A DNA stretch of 42,328 bases from Flavobacteriaceae bacterium (GTDB lineage: Bacteria; Bacteroidota; Bacteroidia; Flavobacteriales; Flavobacteriaceae): positions 1 to 42,328 of the forward strand of contig JAURBD010000002.1 in the NCBI GenBank assembly GCA_030829155.1, read 5' to 3'. The position numbers and the translations under genes are program-made. A model generated the notes under the pieces. It was given only the letters and a program-made list of their open reading frames with translations, had not been told where the DNA came from and searched no databases. This document shows positions 7,380 through 16,001 of the stretch, in pieces (within the stretch, counting starts at the first letter, position 1; every line of letters starts with the position of its first letter).

Positions 7380-8703
7380 TTTTTTTTGTAGTCCTTAGTT
7401 CGTACAAAAAAACGCCATAAACAATCCCGTATTGAAGCCCAATTAAGTAGAAATTTTCCTCAAAATTTGGATTTCCATAAGCTGCATAACTTAGAACTAT
7501 TAGACAGCTCCAAAACAGAGGATAGGTATAGTTTGTGAATAGCGAAAGGCTTACTAATGTCACAATATACCAGGGATGAACCGTAGTTGAAATAAAAAAA
7601 TAACAACTCAAAGTAAGTAACATTCCATTGATTACAGAAACAGCTGTTTTGTTCGAACGAAAAAAACTAAACACAGCAACAATTGCTAAAACAACATAAG
7701 GTGTAATTTTAGCTAATTGTCTTATGATATTATATCCTTTTATTTCATAACCAATTTCACGAATAATATAATAAAGACTACCATTAAACTCAAAGCGATT
7801 GAACCACAACTTAAGGGTTTTAAGATAATTAGTAATGTTGTTTTCTACAAAAAAGAATGGAATAAAAACTACCCCTAAAAAAACTAAACTGTAAAGTCCA
7901 AAAAGTATGCTTTTTTTTGGTTTTAAATAATTCCACAGCACTGGCAAAATTAGTAAGGGAATCAATTTAGTAGCAATGGAGACAGCCATTGAAACTGCTC
8001 CAAGCATCAGTTTGTGATGAGAAAAAATCAAATACAATCCCATAAAAAAAAAGAATACCATAACACCTTCCCAATGTAGGTTTCCAGTCAATTCAATAAT
8101 AATCAGAGGATTTAGAAAGTAATAAGCAATTCTTTTTTTATCAAGCTTTAAAAAATCTAATAACTTAATTCCGATCCAGAAGACCCCGAGATCTGCTAAA
8201 ATCAGAAGAATACGGATACAAATAATATTGACAAGTATTGAGTTTCCACCAATGGTATTGGCCAAAAAAAATCCAAATTGATTTACTGGAGGATAGTTTG
8301 AATAATGCTTAGCACTCAAACTACCCATTCCTTCATGTAATTTTTGACTGAATTCCGATATTATTATTGGAGATTGGATTAATATATTAGGTGTGAATTC
8401 ATAGGGGCTCATCCCATTAGAAAGTAACATCCCATCCCAAATAAATCGAAAGAAATCATCTGAAAGAAGAGGAGTTGAAACAAAAAAGATGAGTCTGAAT
8501 AGAATACCTAGCTCAAGAATTTTTTTCAATCTGAGGCTTTTATGAATTATAAAAAAACTACTTAGAAACAGAAAAATATAAATTAGAATTAAAATCAAAC
8601 TTTGGTTTCTATCAATCTCATAACCCATGAAATAATAACCAAAGAAGCATCCAATTAGAAGTGTTGCATTAAGTACTTTTAAAATATTTTTTTTATTGTT
8701 CAT
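7363..8703 (-). CDS. GT-C fold membrane glycosyltransferase (mannosyltransferase-like)
   Basis: A 446-residue protein with about ten or more hydrophobic helices. The segment PLLSDDFFRFIWDGMLLSNG (about residues 78-97) has the acidic pair in the first outside loop that marks GT-C enzymes using polyprenyl-phosphate sugars, and SNYPPVNQFGF follows the family pattern seen in PIG-M/mannosyltransferase-like proteins. It is last in a three-gene minus-strand operon; its ATG overlaps the TAA of the gene before (TAATG). The first gene of that operon could make its polyprenyl-phosphate donor. Sugar and acceptor are unknown. Confidence 0.75.
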   Translation of the reverse strand: MNNKKNILKVLNATLLIGCFFGYYFMGYEIDRNQSLILILIYIFLFLSSFFIIHKSLRLKKILELGILFRLIFFVSTPLLSDDFFRFIWDGMLLSNGMSPYEFTPNILIQSPIIISEFSQKLHEGMGSLSAKHYSNYPPVNQFGFFLANTIGGNSILVNIICIRILLILADLGVFWIGIKLLDFLKLDKKRIAYYFLNPLIIIELTGNLHWEGVMVFFFFMGLYLIFSHHKLMLGAVSMAVSIATKLIPLLILPVLWNYLKPKKSILFGLYSLVFLGVVFIPFFFVENNITNYLKTLKLWFNRFEFNGSLYYIIREIGYEIKGYNIIRQLAKITPYVVLAIVAVFSFFRSNKTAVSVINGMLLTLSCYFFISTTVHPWYIVTLVSLSLFTNYTYPLFWSCLIVLSYAAYGNPNFEENFYLIGLQYGIVYGVFLYELRTTKKIISSF

Positions 8704-10205
8704 TACCCTTGAGTTCGATATGAATTAATAAATACAAATCCAAAACCAATAAAAAGCATTAAATGAAAGGGGAATAATCCCAAATCACCCGATTCACCAA
8801 CCACAAAACCACTGTATATTCCAAATAAAAAATACAGTGTTAGTAGCCCTTCGAAGATTGTGTTTTTAGAAACTTTTTTTCGCGTGTACTTGTTGTATTT
8901 CAGGGATTTTTTTATGGTTAAAACATTAAATTTTGGAGTACGAATAAAATCACTTTTTTTACCTATATGCCCCTCTAAAACTGCTAATGTATTGTGAAAA
9001 GAAAATCCCATAGCTACAGTGTAAAAAGTAAAAAATATTTTGGTAAATTCTAAAAAGTTAAGAAATCCACCACCTTTTGAATATCTGTAAAGAACCCAAT
9101 AACAACCAAAAAAAATCAAAGTACTGACAATAAAAAGGCTAGACAAATCATAATATAAGCTGAGATGTCCCCATTCATTTTTGATATAAAGCATCGGAAT
9201 ACTCAATACACCAACAAAAAAAACATTCAAGAACATGGTGCTGTTGAGTAGATGAAGAATAGAATGTACTTTAGTAATTAAAGGTAAGTTTTTAGCATGA
9301 ATTACATTTTTAGACATTTTTTGAAAATTTTCTGCTCCACCCTTATTCCATCTAAATTGTTGAGATCGAATGGCACTAATAACTATTGGTAGTTCTGATG
9401 GGGTTTCTACGTCTTCTAAATATTTAAATTTCCATTTTTTTAATTGAGCTCTGTAACTCAAATCTAAATCTTCGGTCAAGGTATCACCTTGCCAATTCCC
9501 AGAGTCAATTATGCAAGTTTTTCTCCAAATACCTGCAGTGCCATTAAAATTCATAAAATGGTTTTTACTGTTTCTTCCGACTTGCTCTAAAGTAAAATGA
9601 GCATCTAGAGCAAAGGCTTGAATTTGAGTAAGAATAGAATAATCTCTGTTGATATGAGACCAACGAGTTTGAACAACACCTATATTTTTGTCATCAAAAT
9701 ATGGAATAGTTTGCAAAAGCCAATTAGATTTTGGTAGAAAGTCAGCATCAAAAATTGCAATAAATTCTCCTTTAGCAATTTCTAAACCCTCTTTTAGTGC
9801 ACCAGCTTTAAAACCAATTCGTTTTTTCCTTCTTATTTGAACAATATCCAATCCTTGTTTTCTAAGTTTTTGAACAAGATTTTGGATTAAGCCAACAGAT
9901 TCATCTGTAGAGTCGTCGAGTACCTGAATTTCCAGTTTCTTTCTAGGGTATTCAATTAAATTAATACATTCTAACAGGCGTTCAATAACATAAATCTCAT
10001 TATAAACCGGAAGTTGAATAGTAACTAGGGGCATAGCATCTAAATCATTCAAATCAAGTTCTACAAGATTTTCTTTTTTCTTTTTGTATTGAATATAATT
10101 CCATAATAGATTAAGCTGAGAGAGGCTGTAAAATAAAACTAATATCAGTGAGATTGAGTATAAAAACATCAAAAAAACAGATAGATAGAACCAGATATTT
10201 TCCAT
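8703..10205 (-). CDS. Cellulose synthase-like family 2 glycosyltransferase
   Basis: A 500-residue membrane GT2 with an N-terminal helix (about 5-30), a cytosolic catalytic domain, and about four C-terminal helices. All processive-GT2 signatures are present: DD at 97-98, DAD at 153-155, TED at 244-246 and QQFRW at 282-286. This set is shared with plant CslA/CslC and bacterial beta-glycan synthases, so it probably builds a beta-linked chain or transfers to a lipid from a nucleotide sugar. No PilZ domain or Bcs partner gene is present, so cellulose itself is not supported. Flanked at 5 bp and -1 bp by two other glycosyltransferases. Confidence 0.85.
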   Translation of the reverse strand: MENIWFYLSVFLMFLYSISLILVLFYSLSQLNLLWNYIQYKKKKENLVELDLNDLDAMPLVTIQLPVYNEIYVIERLLECINLIEYPRKKLEIQVLDDSTDESVGLIQNLVQKLRKQGLDIVQIRRKKRIGFKAGALKEGLEIAKGEFIAIFDADFLPKSNWLLQTIPYFDDKNIGVVQTRWSHINRDYSILTQIQAFALDAHFTLEQVGRNSKNHFMNFNGTAGIWRKTCIIDSGNWQGDTLTEDLDLSYRAQLKKWKFKYLEDVETPSELPIVISAIRSQQFRWNKGGAENFQKMSKNVIHAKNLPLITKVHSILHLLNSTMFLNVFFVGVLSIPMLYIKNEWGHLSLYYDLSSLFIVSTLIFFGCYWVLYRYSKGGGFLNFLEFTKIFFTFYTVAMGFSFHNTLAVLEGHIGKKSDFIRTPKFNVLTIKKSLKYNKYTRKKVSKNTIFEGLLTLYFLFGIYSGFVVGESGDLGLFPFHLMLFIGFGFVFINSYRTQG

Positions 10206-10210
10206 TTTGG

Positions 10211-10903
10211 CTATTTAGAAAAGTAATGTTTGAAAATCCACCAAATTATTTTTATGCCTGCAAAGATAGTTCCTTTTAAAGTTCCTGAAACTTTTGAAAC
10301 TCCGATTCGTTGACGATAATTTACTTTGATTTCTTGGTATGAAACTTTTTTACGTAAGATTTTCAATTGCATCTCAATAGTCCATCCGTATGTTTTATCA
10401 CTCATGGTTAGATCCATTAATGTATTCCAGCGAATTGCTCTAAATGGTCCAAGATCAGTAAAGTTTGAACTGTATATAATTTTCATCAACAAACAGGCCA
10501 ACCAATTCCCAAATACTTGTTGTGGTGTCATGGATCCAAATTCTCTTTTTTCGGCTACTCGTGCTCCTAAAACGAAATCAAATTCACCTTTTTGTATTGG
10601 TGTAACTAGCGAGGTAAGTTCTTCGGGAAAGTCAGAATAATCCCCATCTAAAAAAACAACAATGTCAGGCACTTCATTTTGGTTCTTAAGATAATCGATG
10701 CCTTTTAGGCAAGCGTATCCATATCCTTTTCTTTTTTCTGTAAGAACAGTAGCGCCAGCTAGCTGGGCTACTTCTAAAGTATTGTCCGTCGAATTATTAT
10801 TGATAACTATAACTTCATCAATAATTTTTGGTAGATCATTTATTACATGGCTTATGGATTCTTGTTCATTAAAAGCAGGAATGATGACTTTGATTTGTTG
10901 CAT
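10211..10903 (-). CDS. Family 2 glycosyltransferase, polyprenyl-phosphate (DPM1/DPG-like)
   Basis: A 230-residue soluble GT-A enzyme. VIIPAFNEQESISHVINDL at the N-terminus and VVFLDGDYSDFPEEL (DGD at 86-88) are typical of dolichyl/undecaprenyl-phosphate mannosyl- or glucosyltransferases. The late segment YRQRIGVSKVSGTLKGT matches that group. There are no C-terminal membrane helices of the GtrA type. First gene of the minus-strand operon, it may load the polyprenyl carrier used by the GT-C enzyme two genes downstream. Confidence 0.82.
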   Translation of the reverse strand: MQQIKVIIPAFNEQESISHVINDLPKIIDEVIVINNNSTDNTLEVAQLAGATVLTEKRKGYGYACLKGIDYLKNQNEVPDIVVFLDGDYSDFPEELTSLVTPIQKGEFDFVLGARVAEKREFGSMTPQQVFGNWLACLLMKIIYSSNFTDLGPFRAIRWNTLMDLTMSDKTYGWTIEMQLKILRKKVSYQEIKVNYRQRIGVSKVSGTLKGTIFAGIKIIWWIFKHYFSK

Positions 10904-10987
10904 GAATTTTTCGAGAGTTTTGATTTAACTTTAGTTAATCGAAGTTATAAACAGAATCTTATGAATAAGAATGTAATTTTATTTAAA

Positions 10988-12535
10988 TTAGTTTCCTGAA
11001 GGAAATTCTGGAGAAAAGAACCTATTCTCTAAAGGACCGTTTTCTAATTTTAGAACTCCCCTCGGACAAACAGCAGAACACACACCACAGCCAACACAGG
11101 AGGACCGAACTATATTTTGCCCTTTTTGAGCATATGCACGAACATCAATTCCCATTTCACAGTAGGTTGAACAATTTCCACAAGAAATACATTGACCTCC
11201 GTTTGTAGTTATTCTAAATCTAGATTTGAAACGCTGAATTAAACCCAAATAGGCAGCTAAAGGACATCCAAAACGACACCAAACCCTATTTCCAAAAATT
11301 GGATAAAATCCAGTGCCTATAACTCCAGCAAAAACAGATCCAATAAGAAAACCATAAATATTTTGAATGGTTTGTGTTTTGATTCCGATAACATTTTGTG
11401 ATCCTGTAAAATAAGAATACAAAGTCAAACCAGTCATCACTAGAGAAAAGAGTAAAACACTGTGAACCATCCAACGTTCCAATTTCCATGCGCCGATTGA
11501 TTTATTTGATAGGTGTCTAAAGGGATCGCCTAAAGTTTCTGCTAGTCCACCACAACCACAAATCCAAGAACAATACCATCTTTTACCAAAAAAATAAACC
11601 ATTACAGGGACAATTACAAGGGTAAGTACAATTCCCCATACAAGAATGAATATACCAAACCCTCCACTTGAAATTAAACTATTTAAATTCCAACTAAAGA
11701 AAAAGTCATAATCCAAAGGGAATGCATTTTTGAAGTCATACCATGGCTTATCAAATCGAACCAAAATTTCAGGAATCAAAAAGGCAAAAACAATTTGAAA
11801 AAATAATACAGAAGTTGTTCTTAATATTTGATGCATATTGTTTCTGTATTTGATGTACATCCGAATTGCCATGACGATCATTACAACGCAATAAAGAAAT
11901 CCATACAGAAACCATTGACTGGCAAGATTTCCACTAATGCTTCGACTGATTGGATCTACAATATATGTCCAGTTTACTATGTAGTCTGGGAAGAAGTATA
12001 ATACAATATAAAAAGTAACTAAAAACAAAAAAACAAACCATCCCAAAAAGCCTCTATTGGTTGATGAATTAAAGTAGATACCATTATTTTTTATTCCAGG
12101 GGGCCCCAGAAGAATTAGGTTTGGTAGAATGTAAAGCAAAGATCCTAAAATTCCAAGTCCAAAAGTTAAAAGCCAAAACAAAGACTTATTTTCTTTAATA
12201 ATCCCTTTACCTGCTATTTTGGCAATATCATAAGACAAACTGTGGGGTTTATCCCAGATTACTTTCCCCCATTCTCTATTTTTTTTGTGAATTTTATTAA
12301 CTTCTTTTACAGCAGTTACTATTTGCGAAGAAAATGAAAAAGGTTCTGAAAACTCTTTTCCCACAAGATTTGTGTTCAAGGAGTTAATAAACAATTCACT
12401 CTTTATTCCTTTGACATTTATTATCCTTTGAAATTCCTTGGGATTCAATTTGTATTTTCCAAGCAAAACCAATGAACAAAATGAACTAAGACCAATTAAA
12501 AAAATACCTAAACCAATTTTCTGTAGTAACTTCAT
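10988..12535 (-). CDS. Membrane polyferredoxin (NapH/NosR-like) with two 4Fe-4S sites
   Basis: A 515-residue protein with about seven hydrophobic segments. After the membrane region come Cys322/326/328 (WYCSWICGCGG) and Cys420/424 (WCRFGCP), the paired motifs of NapH/NosR-type proteins. The C-terminus carries two classical 4Fe-4S motifs: Cys449/452/455/459 and Cys480/483/486/490, the last ending CSAVCPRG. It should move electrons between a soluble donor and the membrane or its far side. It starts 2 bp after the FAD oxidoreductase gene, its likely partner. No nitrate, nitrous oxide or sulfite reductase gene is nearby, so the acceptor is unknown. Confidence 0.8.
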   Translation of the reverse strand: MKLLQKIGLGIFLIGLSSFCSLVLLGKYKLNPKEFQRIINVKGIKSELFINSLNTNLVGKEFSEPFSFSSQIVTAVKEVNKIHKKNREWGKVIWDKPHSLSYDIAKIAGKGIIKENKSLFWLLTFGLGILGSLLYILPNLILLGPPGIKNNGIYFNSSTNRGFLGWFVFLFLVTFYIVLYFFPDYIVNWTYIVDPISRSISGNLASQWFLYGFLYCVVMIVMAIRMYIKYRNNMHQILRTTSVLFFQIVFAFLIPEILVRFDKPWYDFKNAFPLDYDFFFSWNLNSLISSGGFGIFILVWGIVLTLVIVPVMVYFFGKRWYCSWICGCGGLAETLGDPFRHLSNKSIGAWKLERWMVHSVLLFSLVMTGLTLYSYFTGSQNVIGIKTQTIQNIYGFLIGSVFAGVIGTGFYPIFGNRVWCRFGCPLAAYLGLIQRFKSRFRITTNGGQCISCGNCSTYCEMGIDVRAYAQKGQNIVRSSCVGCGVCSAVCPRGVLKLENGPLENRFFSPEFPSGN

Positions 12536-12537
12536 AA

Positions 12538-13881
12538 TTATGATATTATGTTATTAAATATTACTTTCCAGCTTTTCTTTTTGAGTTTGATATTAGTATT
12601 AAAATCTTGATTGAATTTTAAAAGAATTTTTTTTTCATACGTTTTAAAAAATTCAGGATCAAAATTACAATTAGCCAATTGTTCAATCATGCAGAAAACT
12701 GACTTTTTTTCACAAAGTATTTTGTCTAATAGCTCATGTCGCATTCGAATTCCAAAGGTGTTAATCCCCAAAAATTTCTTAGTGTTTTCATCATATGCAA
12801 GGGTTATTGCAACATTTTCATTGGGGTGTTTCCAATGAAAATGTTTTTCAGGTTTCGTGGGTTGAGCAGCTACAAGCCCATAGGTTTGATACTCAATGTC
12901 AAAGAATTTTGCGCTATTAAACCAATGTCCAGGATTATAAGCTTTTTTGTTCCCTGTTAGAGTTTGTGCAAGTGTTTCACCCATCATTCTACCTGTGTAC
13001 CAAACTGCTTCTATTGATCTTCTTCCCGTTTGTGGTTCTTGCTGTTCTGAGCAGTCACCAATTGCGTATATTGAATTTTGATTTGTTTCCAAATATTTGT
13101 TTACAAGAATTCCTCGATTGGTGGCAATGTCTGTATTTTTTATAAAATCAATATTGGGTCTCACACCTGTTGTAAGTCCAACAAATTGACAGTTAATAAT
13201 TTCTCCGGAATCTGTTCGAATGGCTTTTACACGTCCAATTTTATCTTCTATAATTTCACTGAGATTTGTATTGAGTCTTAGGTCGATAACGTGTTCTAGT
13301 AGGTGTTGATTTATTAACTTAGACTCTTCTTTTGGTAATACGTTGTTCCAAAAACTGTTTTCTCTAACCAAGAAGGTTACTTTTTTTCCTCTTGAATGTA
13401 GCATTTCTGCCAACTCTACCCCAATAAGGCCCCCACCAACAATAACAGCCTCATTTGTAGAAGGACTATAATCTTCAAGACTATCCAAATCCTGCTTAGA
13501 GTATAGACCTTGTACGCCTTTTAAGTTTTCACCTGGCCAACCAAATTTGTTAGGTATCGAACCTGTGGCTATAATAAGACTATCATAGTAGAGAATGGAT
13601 TTATCAGAAAGTCTAATATTCTTTTCTTTAGGATTTATTTGGGTTACAGTTCCTTGAAGTAAATCCAGTTTATTTTTTTTCCAAAAAGTGTTTTCATAGG
13701 GTTGGGTATCTTCCCATCTTAGATGCCCCATATAAACATACATTATAGCTGTCCGAGAGAAAAAATATGGTGTCTCTTTAGAAATTATTAATATGGGTTT
13801 GCTTGATTTTTTTCGGAAATTTCGGGCAAAAGAAACACCAGCAATTCCATTTCCAATAACAATAACTGGAGGGGCATTCAT
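12538..13881 (-). CDS. NAD(P)/FAD-dependent oxidoreductase (pyridine nucleotide-disulfide fold)
   Basis: A 447-residue two-dinucleotide-fold flavoprotein. VIVIGNGIAGVSFAR (FAD-binding GxGxxG, residues 10-15) opens the chain, SLIIATGS marks the second FAD contact, AVIVGGGLIGVELAEM binds NAD(P)H, and SIYAIGDCSE near 290 is the third FAD motif. The overall order resembles NirB N-terminal and ferredoxin reductase-like proteins. There is no redox-active CxxxxC pair, so it is not a disulfide reductase. The 2-bp spacing to the polyferredoxin gene suggests NAD(P)H electrons pass from this flavin to the membrane Fe-S protein. Confidence 0.82.
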   Translation of the reverse strand: MNAPPVIVIGNGIAGVSFARNFRKKSSKPILIISKETPYFFSRTAIMYVYMGHLRWEDTQPYENTFWKKNKLDLLQGTVTQINPKEKNIRLSDKSILYYDSLIIATGSIPNKFGWPGENLKGVQGLYSKQDLDSLEDYSPSTNEAVIVGGGLIGVELAEMLHSRGKKVTFLVRENSFWNNVLPKEESKLINQHLLEHVIDLRLNTNLSEIIEDKIGRVKAIRTDSGEIINCQFVGLTTGVRPNIDFIKNTDIATNRGILVNKYLETNQNSIYAIGDCSEQQEPQTGRRSIEAVWYTGRMMGETLAQTLTGNKKAYNPGHWFNSAKFFDIEYQTYGLVAAQPTKPEKHFHWKHPNENVAITLAYDENTKKFLGINTFGIRMRHELLDKILCEKKSVFCMIEQLANCNFDPEFFKTYEKKILLKFNQDFNTNIKLKKKSWKVIFNNIIS

Positions 13882-14039
13882 CTTGATTATTTTTATACAA
13901 GGTAATTGATTTTAAACATTAATAAAAATCATTAGATTTATAGTACTCAATCTTATTAAACTTTAAACCTATTGAAATCAATTTTCATCCATTAAATATA
14001 GAAACTCCAGATTATTATCTATTGAAAATAAAAACAAAT

Positions 14040-14475
14040 ATGTCTATATAAAAATACTTTTGGATGCAAATAAAGAATAGATTTTGAGAGCTCTTACAAA
14101 TCCTAATCTAAAGGAAAAAAACATGTATAATTGCCATTTCATTCCTCTTGGGAAATAAGTAGAGATGAGGTTTGGAAAGAGAAAAATGAAGATGGGACAT
14201 TTACAACTCATATAGTGGGAAAAGTTTTGGACTACAACCCATACAAGAAGCTCCGCTCTTCGATTTTTTATAAATTAAATCAACATAATCTAAAAGAATT
14301 TGAACTTAGTTTAACTCTTGATGATCAATCTGTAGGAATTATATTAAAGATTGAACAGGGAGATTTTCCTAATAATCCAGAGGGGAATAAACTCTATGAA
14401 GAATGCTTTGCAGGTTGGAATTTTGTTAAGGATAATTTAATTATTGCTGTAAATGAGTTAATCTCTATTAAGTAA
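14040..14475 (+). pseudogene. Decayed SRPBCC (AHSA1-like) domain gene
   Basis: The 3' part (from about 14131) reads through HSSWEISRDEVWKEK and VGKVLDYNPYKKL to an amphipathic C-terminal helix, the pattern of AHSA1/START-like ligand-binding domains. The N-terminal helix of the same domain is present just upstream in another frame: ILRALTNPNL then MYNCHF. Joining them needs a one-base change near 14135-14145, and the upstream part also has a TAG at 14078-14080 just before ILRALTNP. The ATG at 14040 is followed by a stop three codons later, so a further frameshift is likely. A shorter functional product from the TTG at 14131 cannot be ruled out but would lack the first strand and helix. Confidence 0.7.
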
Positions 14476-14570
14476 ATTAAAAGCTATACTTTCTTATTTT
14501 GAGTTGATAATCATATAATTTGATTTTACAATTATTAAACCTAATATTTTTATTTTGGGAACATAAGGTA

Positions 14571-15263
14571 TTATTTCACAAAACGTAAATAGTATTGATG
14601 GAGTGTGGATGGGGATTTCCCAATATATCTCAAAAGATGAATGATCAAGAAGTGAAATTGTAAACGAAGGACACCGTTGCTTTCAAAACGACGGGCAGAA
14701 GTTTTTACTTCTTTTGATAATACACAAAATAAAGTTTCTTTATATATTCTGTCAATTAATTCGCCATCTTCACAAACCAGGTATTCTTCATTAAAACCTT
14801 TGAGTGATTCGAAAAATTTCTTTTTAATGAATAAAGATTGATCTCCACCCCTACAAAATCGATTGTTAAAACGACTTGCAAAAGAAGCCAATTGAAGACT
14901 CAAATGTGAACTTAAAAATTTTAATCTAAATGAACCGGCTTTGTATCCTTGGTCAAATACTTGGTGAATGGTTCTATCAAAAGCATAAGGAGGAATGGTG
15001 TCTACATGAATGAAGTACAAAAAGTCAGCTTTAGCAATTTTTACTCCGTGATTTTGCTGTATGGCCCTGCCTTTTTCGGTTTGTATTACAGAACAGTCAT
15101 TTTTTTGTTTTAAATAAGCAAAGCTTCCATCAGAACTTCCTCCATCAACAAAAATGATCTCATTTTCGAAAACCATATTCTTTTTTAGTGAAATCAAAAA
15201 CGCTTCTAGCTGATTAATTTCATTGAGGATGGGTATAATTATAGAAAGGTACGGTTTACTCAT
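14571..15263 (-). CDS. Selenodomain/rSAM-associated transferase 2 (GT2 family)
   Basis: A 230-residue GT-A glycosyltransferase of the type known as rSAM/selenodomain-associated transferase 2 (TIGR04283 as I recall it). SIIIPILNEINQLEAF opens the fold, FVDGGSSDGSF (about 39-48) binds the nucleotide, HVDTIPP supplies the metal-binding acidic residue, and GGDQSLFIKKKFFE and DGELIDRI follow. It is last in the seven-gene arsenosugar operon; its start overlaps the DUF547 stop by 8 bp. A role in adding a group to the arsenoriboside is inferred from context only. Confidence 0.85.
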   Translation of the reverse strand: MSKPYLSIIIPILNEINQLEAFLISLKKNMVFENEIIFVDGGSSDGSFAYLKQKNDCSVIQTEKGRAIQQNHGVKIAKADFLYFIHVDTIPPYAFDRTIHQVFDQGYKAGSFRLKFLSSHLSLQLASFASRFNNRFCRGGDQSLFIKKKFFESLKGFNEEYLVCEDGELIDRIYKETLFCVLSKEVKTSARRFESNGVLRLQFHFLIIHLLRYIGKSPSTLHQYYLRFVK

Positions 15264-15984
15264 TTAGACTCCAGTCGTATTTTTTATATTCAATTTTGGC
15301 TTGGTCGTTAAAATCTTTATCTGAATATTTTTGAATAAAAGTGATTCTTTCTTTTTTTGAACCAAAGTCTTTGCTAAACCATAAGAAAATTCTTGATAGC
15401 GTTATTTTGTGGTATTCAATCTGGTTTTTAGTTGTGTCGTTTATGAAAAGTTTTGCAGCGGCGTCCAGTTGTTTTGGAATTTTAGAAGCTCTGTAGGCCT
15501 CGTTCAATAATTGAGGACAAGAAGCAGAGGCACAATTAATTGCAAAATGAATTCTAGGTTCATTCATTTTCCGCAATACTTTATGTTCAATATCGTTGAG
15601 AGTTAGACTCTCATCATTAGGGAGTTCAAGAAAAATAGTGTCCCAAGGGTCTTTGATGTCTCTGATATTTTGGATAGGATAATTATCAAGAATTAATTTT
15701 ACTGTAATAGCATTATAAGCATTAATAAAATAAGCTAAAGAATCATTTTTGTCAAAATATGGGGCAGGTGGCTTTTGTTCAAGTAGTTTGATGTACTTGT
15801 TCAAATCTGATGAATTTTTTTTCCAGTTTTTATAATCTACATTTCCCTTATCATCTACATATTTTTGTAAAAGCATATCCAAGCTCGAGTGAATTCCTTT
15901 GTCTTGAGAAATTATTTTTTGGGTTTCAAATTTTGAGAATGTAAATCCTGAAAAAATCAATACGACAAGAATAAGATTTTTCAT
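15256..15984 (-). CDS. DUF547 domain protein, exported
   Basis: A 242-residue protein with a signal peptide (MKNLILVVLIFSGFTFS) and the DUF547 region: YVDDKGNVDYKNWK, AYFINAYNAITVKLILDNYP (about 87-106) and a Cys/His-containing stretch, HFAINCASASCPQLL. DUF547 proteins have no settled biochemical role; the Cys and His residues hint at a papain-like fold. The ATG at 15984 is preferred because it begins at the signal peptide and clears the arsM gene; an in-frame start at 16011 would overlap arsM by 10 bp. It lies between arsM and transferase 2, so it may handle the arsenosugar outside the cytoplasm. Confidence 0.8.
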   Translation of the reverse strand: MKNLILVVLIFSGFTFSKFETQKIISQDKGIHSSLDMLLQKYVDDKGNVDYKNWKKNSSDLNKYIKLLEQKPPAPYFDKNDSLAYFINAYNAITVKLILDNYPIQNIRDIKDPWDTIFLELPNDESLTLNDIEHKVLRKMNEPRIHFAINCASASCPQLLNEAYRASKIPKQLDAAAKLFINDTTKNQIEYHKITLSRIFLWFSKDFGSKKERITFIQKYSDKDFNDQAKIEYKKYDWSLNE

Positions 15985-16001
15985 TTCAATTTGATTAGGG
16001 G

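Noticed and set aside
8703-10205. Cellulose synthase (BcsA)
   Set aside because: The catalytic motifs fit the wider CslA/CslC/CESA group, but there is no PilZ domain and no bcsB, bcsC or bcsZ nearby.
12538-13881. Thioredoxin/glutathione-type disulfide reductase
   Set aside because: The fold matches but the redox-active CxxC or CxxxxC next to the flavin is absent.
14131-14475. Intact short SRPBCC gene starting at TTG 14131
   Set aside because: The missing N-terminal helix of the same domain is recognisable just upstream in another frame, so decay explains it better than a genuine short gene.
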